Below, piece after piece: positions 54,403 through 60,463 of a DNA stretch of 60,463 nucleotides (positions are counted from its first letter, which is position 1; the number at the start of each line of letters is the position of its first letter). The stretch is from Nocardia otitidiscaviarum NBRC 14405 (GTDB taxonomy: Bacteria; Actinomycetota; Actinomycetes; Mycobacteriales; Mycobacteriaceae): NCBI RefSeq assembly GCF_000308635.1, contig NZ_BAGD01000103.1:1-60463 (forward strand), in the 5' to 3' direction. Position numbers and translations under genes: made by a program. The notes below the pieces were generated by a model. The model was not told the DNA's origin, did not search any database, and was given only the letters and a program-made list of their open reading frames with translations.

Positions 54403-55275
54403 ATGAGCGCCTTCGCCCACGAACCGGCCGCCGCCGTGCACCCGGCCGACGAATCCCCCGCCGGGACCACCGTGGATATCGCGGTGATCCAATTCGGGCC
54501 CGGCACCGATGTCGAGGCCAATCTCGCGGCGCTGCGGGAGGAGGTGCGGGCGGCGGCGGAGTTGGGGGCAAAGCTCGTGGTCGCGCCCGAGTACTCCATG
54601 TACTCGGTGAAACGGCTGGATGAGCGGGTGGTGGCGATAGCGGAACCGCTGACCGGACCGTTCGTGAGCGGATTGCGGGGTATCGCAGCGGAATTCGGGG
54701 TCCACCTGGTGGCGGGTGTGGCGGAGGCGCCGGGCGGTGACCTGCCTGCCGACCGCATCTTCAACACCCTGGTCGCCGCCACGCCCGAGGCGGAGTTCGC
54801 CGCGATCTACCGCAAGGTGCACCTCTACGACGCCTTCGGGTTCCGCGAGTCCGAGGTGGTGCTGCCCGGGCCGCTCGACCCGCCGCGGACCTTCACGGTC
54901 GACGGTGTGGTGTTCGGCATGCAAACCTGCTTCGACCTGCGTTTCCCCGAAGGCTGCCGCCGCATCGCCGCGGCCGGGGCGCAGGTGCTGCTGCTCCCCG
55001 CGCAGTGGATTCCCGGACCGGGCAAGGTCGATCAGTGGACCACCCTGCTGCGCGCCCGCGCCATCGAGAACACCCTGTACGTGGCCGCCGCCGACCAGTG
55101 CGCGCCCAAGGGCGCGGGTTCCTCCATGATCATCGACCCCACCGGCGGCGTGGTCGCCGAACTCGGCGAGCACGCGGGCATCGCCACGGCCCGCATCGAC
55201 GTGGAATATCTGGAGAGCGTGCGCGCCACCAACCCGAGCCTGTCGCTGCGCAGGTTCACCATCGGCACCGACTGA
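54403..55275 (+). CDS. Carbon-nitrogen hydrolase (nitrilase superfamily)
   Basis: 290-aa amidase-type enzyme with the Glu-Lys-Cys triad: Glu in KLVVAPEYSMYSVK, Lys in AIYRKVHLYDAFGF, Cys in GMQTCFDLRFPEGCR. The pattern with YDAFG and LRFPE is that of the Nit-type omega-amidase branch, which removes deaminated glutathione or omega-amides. No signal peptide. ATG at 54403 gives a 25-residue Ala/Pro tail before the fold. Monocistronic by spacing. Confidence 0.9.
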   Translation: MSAFAHEPAAAVHPADESPAGTTVDIAVIQFGPGTDVEANLAALREEVRAAAELGAKLVVAPEYSMYSVKRLDERVVAIAEPLTGPFVSGLRGIAAEFGVHLVAGVAEAPGGDLPADRIFNTLVAATPEAEFAAIYRKVHLYDAFGFRESEVVLPGPLDPPRTFTVDGVVFGMQTCFDLRFPEGCRRIAAAGAQVLLLPAQWIPGPGKVDQWTTLLRARAIENTLYVAAADQCAPKGAGSSMIIDPTGGVVAELGEHAGIATARIDVEYLESVRATNPSLSLRRFTIGTD

Positions 55276-55678
55276 ACCCGCATTCGCCACCGCCCCTGAA
55301 TGCCGGGAGCGCGTCCCGCCTCGGCACACGGAGCCGCCCGCCCCGCACGCCGACGACTCCCCCGCCGAACCAGCCGACCTGCACCGACCAACCCCCGCAC
55401 CGCCCCAGCCAACCGTGCCCATCAAGCCCACATACCGACCCAGCGGTCCGCGTCGCCGGTTCCCGAACCCGTGCCGGCTGCTCCGGGCTTCCGGTCGCGC
55501 GATCCGCGCCGAGTACTCACGATCCGCGCCGCCCGCCACGCTGACGACACGGCGCCCGGTCGATCGCTGCGCAGCATTCGGCTTACCCGGTGAGCCGGGC
55601 CCACGTCGGCCCGAGCCGATTCCATTCGGTCACCGGGAATCCTGCTGGTGGCGGGGAGCACGCCTAGACTGGGGAGCG
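55276..55678. other. Intergenic region without visible gene
   Basis: 403 bases between two rightward genes. Strongly C-rich on the plus strand in its first half. No frame shows gene-like composition and no known RNA was recognised. Confidence 0.4.
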
Positions 55679-56323
55679 ATGATCTATCCGGATCGAGTCG
55701 CCGCCGGTCGCACGCTCGGTGGATCGCTTCGGCACCTGCGCGCGATGAATCCCCTGGTGCTGGGGCTGCCCCGGGGCGGGGTCCCGGTGGCCGCCGCCGT
55801 GCGCGACGAGATCGGCGGGGACCTCGATGTGCTGCTGGTCCGCAAGCTCGGGGTGCCGTGGCAGCCCGAGCTGGCCATGGGGGCGATCGGCGAGGACGGG
55901 GTGCGGGTTCTCAATGACGACGTGGTGCGGCACACCGGTGTCACCGACGCGCAGATCGCCGAGGTCGAGCGGGTCGAGCGCGCGGAACTGGAGCGTCGCC
56001 GTGAACTGCTGCGCGGCGCGGATCCGCCCCTCCCGTTGCGGGACCGGGTGGTCGTGATCGTCGACGACGGTATGGCGACCGGCGCCACGGTGGCCGTGGC
56101 CTGCGAGATCGCCGGACTGCACGGTCCACGCCGCCTGATCGTGGCCGTGCCGGTGTCGTCCGCCGAGGCGCTGCACCGCATCCGCGCCCGCGCCGACGAC
56201 GTGGTCTGCCCGCTGGTGCCGCGCCACCTCGGCGGGGTCGGCGGAGCCTACGAGGATTTCCATCAGCTCACCGACGAGGAGGTCGTGGAGCTGCTCGGGC
56301 CGCGGTCTCGGCCGGGGAGGTGA
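55679..56323 (+). CDS. Phosphoribosyltransferase-family protein
   Basis: 214-aa PRTase-fold protein. PRPP loop VVVIVDDGMATGATVAVAC and N-terminal LVLGLPRGGVPVAAAVRDE identify it. The hood region (DVLLVRKLGVPWQPELAMGA) is that of the uncharacterised stand-alone group often found beside alpha/beta hydrolases or stress genes. GGGGAG precedes the ATG. Specific base unknown; it may be regulatory. Confidence 0.88.
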   Translation: MIYPDRVAAGRTLGGSLRHLRAMNPLVLGLPRGGVPVAAAVRDEIGGDLDVLLVRKLGVPWQPELAMGAIGEDGVRVLNDDVVRHTGVTDAQIAEVERVERAELERRRELLRGADPPLPLRDRVVVIVDDGMATGATVAVACEIAGLHGPRRLIVAVPVSSAEALHRIRARADDVVCPLVPRHLGGVGGAYEDFHQLTDEEVVELLGPRSRPGR

Positions 56324-56365
56324 GGGCGGCCAGGATGCCCGGCGAAGGCCGCACGGTGACGGCGC

Positions 56366-56908
56366 TCAGTCTGCGGCTATCTCGGTGACGCCGGTGCGGT
56401 GCCGCTGCGCCAGCTCCGCGTAGTAGGACGGATTGAGTTTGACCCAGCCCTCGGCGGCGGTACCCGCGATGGGCCGCTTGACCTGCGCGGGCGACCCGGC
56501 GGCGAGCACTCCGTCGGGAATCTCGGTGCCCGGGGTGACCAGCGAATGGGCGGCGATCATGGACCCCGCGCCGATCGTCGCCATATCCAGCACGGTGGTG
56601 CCGTTGCCGACAATGGATTCCGCTCCCACCGTCGCGCCGTGGAACACCACGCTGTGCGCGATGGTCGCGCCCGCCCCGATCTCCACGGTCACCTCCGGCG
56701 GGGCGTGCACGACCGCATTGTCCTGCACATTCGCCCGCTCCCGCACGATGATCGGGCCGCAGTCCCCGCGCAGCACCGCGCCGTACCAGATGGAGGCTCC
56801 CGCCTCGACCCGCACATCACCGATGAGGCTCGCGGTGGGCGCGACGAAGGCGGTCGGATCGACCACCGGCCGCTTTCCCTCGAATTCGAAGAGTGGCACG
56901 TCGTACAA
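56366..56908 (-). CDS. Gamma-carbonic-anhydrase family protein
   Basis: 180-aa left-handed beta-helix protein of the YrdA/CaiE/gamma-CA group. Hexapeptide repeats with VAPTASLIGDVRVEAGASI, YGAVLRGDCGPIIVRERANV, QDNAVVHAPP and the metal-site histidines in AHSVVFHGATVG. Trimers coordinate zinc or iron between subunits. The start is probably a TTG at 56908 just before YDVPLFEFEGKRP, behind GGGG; no ATG is available in a sensible place. Catalysis is not established for this group. Confidence 0.87.
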   Translation of the reverse strand: MYDVPLFEFEGKRPVVDPTAFVAPTASLIGDVRVEAGASIWYGAVLRGDCGPIIVRERANVQDNAVVHAPPEVTVEIGAGATIAHSVVFHGATVGAESIVGNGTTVLDMATIGAGSMIAAHSLVTPGTEIPDGVLAAGSPAQVKRPIAGTAAEGWVKLNPSYYAELAQRHRTGVTEIAAD

Positions 56909-56972
56909 CGTAACCCCATCGCCAGAAAGCCGACCGCCCGGATCGAAAATCCCTGCGGCTCGCGGTGTTCGG

Positions 56973-57108
56973 GGCGCGCGGCACAGTCGAAGCGCGGGCG
57001 GCACAGCGTGGGCGCGGACCGCGCAGTCGGAACGCGGGCCGCACAAGCGGGGCGCACGCCACACCAGCCGGGCGCGGGCCACACCGGCGGGGAGCGGGCC
57101 GCACAGTA
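56973..57108. repeat. Degenerate 20-bp tandem repeat
   Basis: About seven imperfect units around GCGCGGGCCGCACA follow one another just upstream of the gamma-CA gene. Unit length varies between about 18 and 21, which argues against a coding repeat. Confidence 0.6.
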
Positions 57109-57191
57109 TCGTTCCGCCGTCCCCCGGGCAACGGCCGGAGCAGCCTGCACCGACACGGACAGTGCCACCGACGCGGTCGAGCATCCGATGC

Positions 57192-58388
57192 TCAACCGGT
57201 GCCGCAGTGCGCGGACACCCATTCCGCGATATCCGCGGTGACCTCGGCGTGCACCGGCTCGTGCAGTAGGTCGTGCCCGGCATCGGGGTACGCGCGGAAG
57301 TCGACGGAAGCCGTGCGCGCCCACTCGCGCACTCGGTCGATCGGTGCGCGCCGATCATCGACACCATGCACCACGAGCACCGGAAGCCCCTCCGGCAGCA
57401 GTGGGACGGCACCGCGACCGGCCACCCCCGCATCGGCCGGTCTCACACCGTGCCCGACGTACGGCGTGCCACCACCGCGCACGGAACGAGGACGCGGCGC
57501 GTCACCGGCCCCGCGCGCCGACCGCGGCGGTCTGCCGTCGAATACGGCTGCCGGGGTACCACACAGGATCAGGCCCGCGAGCGGAATATCGGCGACGAGC
57601 GCGAGCGCGGTGGCCGCGCCGAGTGAATGCCCCATCAGGAACAGCGGTTCCGAGCGCTGGGGTGGACGCCCGGCGGCGGACGGGACGGCCGGTCCGGGCA
57701 CAGCCGCATCGGATCGCGGCGGTGTCCGCACGGATCGCGGCGCGCCCGGCGTCGACGGCAGAACCGGCGGCGCGGACTTCGGAGCACCGTACGCGGATCC
57801 CGGACCCGACGGCTCGGTTCGCGGGCAGCCCGGCACAGCGCCCGAACCCGACGACGCAGGTCCAGAAGCACCCGGCACAGATCCGGAGGCCGTCGACACG
57901 GACCGCGGAACACCTGGCACGGACACCGAACCCGACGACGCAGACCTCGAAGCACCCGGCACGGATTCCGAACCCGACGATGCGGACCACGGAACACCCG
58001 GCACGGATCCCGAACCCGACGATGCGGACCACGGAACACCCGGCACGGATCCCGAAACCGTCGACGCGGAGCGCGGAGCGGTCGGTGCCGTTCGTGACAC
58101 CGGCGGCGTCGAGTTGAGCGTCTTTCGGATCTCGGTGAGAAAGGCGAGTGCGTCCGCAGCCAGTTCCGGGAGCGTGCCGGGGCGTTCGGGATCGCCTTCG
58201 CTGAGCCCGTGGCCGGATGTGTCGAGACACCACAGCGATATCCCGGAACTCACCAGACCGGCGGCGAACCGGTGATAGTGGCCACTGTGCTGGCCACTCC
58301 CGGGAAGGAGCGCAAGCGCACCCCCGGACGGTTCGGCCGACCGGTGCCGGTAGTGCAATCGCCCCCGGGGCCCCACGAAGTACGGCAC
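57192..58388 (-). CDS. Alpha/beta hydrolase (monoacylglycerol-lipase-like) with repeat insertion
   Basis: 398-aa serine hydrolase. First part LALLPGSGQHSGHYHRFAAG and CLDTSGHGLSEGDPERPG; nucleophile elbow LFLMGHSLGAATALAL; Asp in LVVHGVDDRRAPIDRV; His in PDAGHDLLHEP. Between about residues 95 and 245, just before the nucleophile strand, lies an inserted Ser/Gly/Pro-rich stretch of about 14-residue repeats. Without it the length would be normal (about 250 aa). GTG at 58388 has GGAGGA ten bases ahead. Likely acts on short or medium acyl esters; substrate unknown. Confidence 0.85.
   Translation of the reverse strand: MPYFVGPRGRLHYRHRSAEPSGGALALLPGSGQHSGHYHRFAAGLVSSGISLWCLDTSGHGLSEGDPERPGTLPELAADALAFLTEIRKTLNSTPPVSRTAPTAPRSASTVSGSVPGVPWSASSGSGSVPGVPWSASSGSESVPGASRSASSGSVSVPGVPRSVSTASGSVPGASGPASSGSGAVPGCPRTEPSGPGSAYGAPKSAPPVLPSTPGAPRSVRTPPRSDAAVPGPAVPSAAGRPPQRSEPLFLMGHSLGAATALALVADIPLAGLILCGTPAAVFDGRPPRSARGAGDAPRPRSVRGGGTPYVGHGVRPADAGVAGRGAVPLLPEGLPVLVVHGVDDRRAPIDRVREWARTASVDFRAYPDAGHDLLHEPVHAEVTADIAEWVSAHCGTG
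57844..58095. repeat. 42-bp minisatellite inside the hydrolase gene
   Basis: Six units of 42 bp in tandem; two adjacent ones (57970-58011 and 58012-58053) are identical, the others diverged. More degenerate units continue to the left. Unit length is a multiple of three, so copy-number change keeps the frame. Confidence 0.9.
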
Positions 58389-58774
58389 AGCGCCAATCCT
58401 CCCAGAGGCATTCACCATCGAGGGGGAACTGGTGGCGGGGCCTTCTCGCACGATGCCGCCACGGATTCCCGCTCGCGGCAGGCGCGGGGACGCGCGAGGT
58501 GCGACACGCCGACGTGGTGGGCGGGGTTGCGGGGTTGTGGGCGGGGCGGAAGCGGGGGTGAGGCGGGGTGGGGGGACGAGTCGTGTTGTCGCGCAACGTC
58601 GCCCGGGAGGGGTTGCCGACGGGGGGATGGCAGGGGGCGGGGCGGGGGGTGAAGTGGCCGCTACCTCGTAACACACCGGTCCGCTTCCACTTACTACGCT
58701 GTTGCGCGACTCGGCACGCAAGGGTGCGTGGACCGGGTGCGGGTGTCGGCGAGAAAGGCACAGGAGGGCCGCGC
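58389..58774. other. Intergenic region with a hairpin repeat and G-rich strand
   Basis: 386 bases between divergent genes. It holds 55-bp repeat copy 3, then at 58518-58650 many runs of three to six G on the plus strand. The last 90 bases should contain the promoter of the nuclease-like gene. Confidence 0.6.
58420..58474 (+). repeat. 55-bp hairpin repeat, copy 3
   Basis: Begins GAGGGGGAACTGGTGGCGG and ends CCGCCACGGATTCCCGCTC. It pairs like copies 1 and 2 but with one unpaired position in the outer stem, as if only one arm has changed. Confidence 0.88.
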
Positions 58775-60463
58775 TTGATTCTGTTCGGTGATCGTGTCGT
58801 GTGCAGCACCGGTGACCTGGTGGAGGCGGCGCGCTGCGAGTTCGCGCTGCTGCGCGCGCTCGACGCCGAACTGGGGCTGGTGGGACCGGTGGAGTACCGC
58901 GCACCGGGCGTCGCGCCGCGCCCGGCGGACGCCGAGCGCGACCACCGCCTCGCGGACCTGCGCGACCGCTACGGCAGCGGCCTGGTGCGCATCCGCACGG
59001 AGTACGACCACCGGATGACGTTCGAGGGTGGGCCGACGACGGCGCGTCGTGATCCGGCGGATACGGGGGCCGGGCATGCGGATCCGGGACGGATTGTCGC
59101 GGCGCTCGCCGCCGCGCACGAGGCCACCGTGGCGGCGCTGCGGGCGGATGCCGAGGTGGTCGCGAGTCCGGTGCTGTTCGAGAGGGACTTCGCTGTCGGG
59201 TGCGACTTCCTGCTGCGCGACGGCGCTCCCGAGGCACACGACTATCTGACCGCCGGGGTCGCCAGCCGCCGGACGCGAATCGGCACCCTGCTGGAGCATG
59301 CCGCCTGTGCGGATGCGTTGCAGCGCACCGGCTTCCGGCCCGCACCGCATACCAGGCTCTGGCTCGGCGGGTCGACGAGCACGCACACCCTGGCCGATAT
59401 CGCCGTCGTGTACCGGGCGCGGCGGGCGCGGTTGACGTTGATCCTCGACGCCAAGCTGAACGAATTGCTGCCGGTGCAGTGGGGCGATCGGCGGTTCCTC
59501 GCCTGCGGGCAGTGCACCACCTGCACGGCCGAATTGGAGGCGCGGCGGGATCTGCTGCTGGTGGCCGGGATGCGACCGGCGGTGCGGGCGCAGTTGCGGG
59601 ATGCGGGCATCACGACGGTGGATCGGCTGGCCGCGTCGGACGGGGCGGTGACGGGGGTGCCCGCGCCCACCTTCACGGCGCTGCGCCGCCAGGCCGAACT
59701 CCAGTTGCACCGGGAGCATACGGGCCACCCGATCTACACCGTGCTCGATGCCGACGCGCTGGGTGGGCTGCCCGCACCCACCGCCGGTGACCTGTTCGTC
59801 TCGGTCACCGCGCCGGAGACGGGGACCGCCACGGATCTGCTGGTGACCATCGGTTCCGGGGAACCGGAGAACGTCTTCCGCACCTTCGTGATCCACGACC
59901 GCGCCGACGAGCCCCGCGGCCCCTACCCGGCCGACGATGCCGCGGCCCTGCTGGACTTCCTCGCGGAATGGCAGTGGAATCATCCCGGACTGCGCATCCA
60001 CCACTACCGCGGCGGCCTGCGACCGCTGCTCGCCGGACTGGCCGACCAGCACCCGGACGGCGAGGACATCGTCGCCGCCCTGCTGCCCCTCCTGTTCGAC
60101 CTCTACCCCATCGTGCGCGCGGCGCTGCTGGTCGGCGAACGCTCCTACGGCCTGCACCATCTGCCCCCGAACCTCTTCGGCCCCAACGACTTCGACGAAA
60201 TCACCGAAACCACCCCCGGCCCACCGGAACCCGACCACGGCCCACCGATCACCCACGGCCACCACCGCGCGCACGCCGCGGTGGCCATGCTGGACCGCAC
60301 CGCACGCGCCGACGTCGGCAACACTCGCGTCCTGACCGAAGCAGCCTCGGCGGACGCGACACCGGTGGTTGCGACGCTGGCGAGCACGGCAGCGACCGAC
60401 CCGGCAACCGCGACGACCGCAGCCACGACCGCTACGGCAACAGCACCGACCGATACGGCTACC
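58775..60463 (+). CDS. TM0106-type RecB-like protein (3' part outside the window)
   Basis: First 563 codons of a larger gene. TTG at 58775 follows AGGAGG. LVEAARCEFALLRALDAELG is the family N-terminus; ADIAVVYRARRARLTLILDA, WGDRRFLACGQCTTCTAELE and RDLLLVAGMRPAVRAQLRDA are further family blocks, with a CxxC-xx-C cluster likely binding Fe-S. Actinobacterial members continue with a DNA2-like helicase part, which would lie beyond the edge. Where relatives have YEVxDTKLAR, this protein reads HDYLTAGVASR, so the nuclease Asp and Lys seem lost. Ends of the frame in view are Thr/Ala-rich. Confidence 0.85.
   Translation, partial: MILFGDRVVCSTGDLVEAARCEFALLRALDAELGLVGPVEYRAPGVAPRPADAERDHRLADLRDRYGSGLVRIRTEYDHRMTFEGGPTTARRDPADTGAGHADPGRIVAALAAAHEATVAALRADAEVVASPVLFERDFAVGCDFLLRDGAPEAHDYLTAGVASRRTRIGTLLEHAACADALQRTGFRPAPHTRLWLGGSTSTHTLADIAVVYRARRARLTLILDAKLNELLPVQWGDRRFLACGQCTTCTAELEARRDLLLVAGMRPAVRAQLRDAGITTVDRLAASDGAVTGVPAPTFTALRRQAELQLHREHTGHPIYTVLDADALGGLPAPTAGDLFVSVTAPETGTATDLLVTIGSGEPENVFRTFVIHDRADEPRGPYPADDAAALLDFLAEWQWNHPGLRIHHYRGGLRPLLAGLADQHPDGEDIVAALLPLLFDLYPIVRAALLVGERSYGLHHLPPNLFGPNDFDEITETTPGPPEPDHGPPITHGHHRAHAAVAMLDRTARADVGNTRVLTEAASADATPVVATLASTAATDPATATTAATTATATAPTDTAT

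Noticed and set aside
56965..58275. 436-codon plus-strand frame with TDPEPDDADHGTPG-like repeats
   Set aside because: It is the antisense reading of the minisatellite and of the hydrolase gene, whose catalytic motifs are on the minus strand.
58694..60274. 526-codon minus-strand frame at the right edge
   Set aside because: Opposite the RecB-like gene, which has a clear ribosome-binding site and family motifs.

Overview
This is a high-GC actinobacterial chromosome segment from the mycolate-containing Corynebacteriales. Nocardia or a close relative is the best guess. The basis is a gene block that, from memory of the Mycobacterium tuberculosis genome, matches Rv3252c-Rv3268: alkB, fbiA-fbiB, whiB2, a DUF3499 gene, phosphomannomutase, an SIS-like protein, manA, a mannose-1-phosphate guanylyltransferase, wbbL, rmlD, an LCP-family ligase and a TIGR03089 protein. 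No insertion sequences, prophage genes, CRISPR array, rRNA or intact tRNA were seen. All family calls are by eye; no search was run.

Left part (1-28 kb). An alkane monooxygenase gene runs off the left edge. Next come a CitA/DcuS-type two-component system and a divergent dctA, a C4-dicarboxylate uptake module with a CRP-like site upstream of dctA. A type-II lumazine synthase gene follows, under an FMN riboswitch. The F420 genes fbiA-fbiB form an operon with a Nudix hydrolase. whiB2 and the GDP-mannose supply genes run rightwards, followed by two tandem CDF metal transporters. A leftward rmlD-wbbL-guanylyltransferase operon makes the rhamnosyl linker of the cell wall, and the divergent LCP gene encodes the likely ligase. 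A P450, a carboxylesterase and two small redox or zinc proteins complete this part.

Centre (28.7-43.6 kb). The most interesting segment is a four-gene operon: a SWIM-protein C-terminal half fused to DUF5691, a MoxR AAA+ ATPase, a DUF5682 protein and a VWA protein. The SWIM zinc-finger part usually found in this system is missing. DUF5682 shows motifs like the TraB/TIKI/PrgY superfamily. Next comes a MacB/FtsX-type ABC exporter lying between two paralogous membrane Ser/Thr kinases.

Right part (43.6-60.5 kb). It holds endonuclease IV, a CoA-transferase with an HMG-CoA-lyase-like enzyme, a pair of acyl-CoA dehydrogenases, secreted proteins, a DEAD-box helicase, a nitrilase-family hydrolase, a phosphoribosyltransferase, a gamma-carbonic-anhydrase-like protein and an alpha/beta hydrolase carrying a 42-bp minisatellite. 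A TM0106-type RecB-like protein, cut by the right edge, lacks recognisable PD-(D/E)XK residues.

Two dispersed repeat families lie between genes. One is a 55-bp hairpin in three copies with a compensated stem change. The other is a 98-bp inverted-repeat element in two nearly identical copies whose flanking modules are swapped in order.
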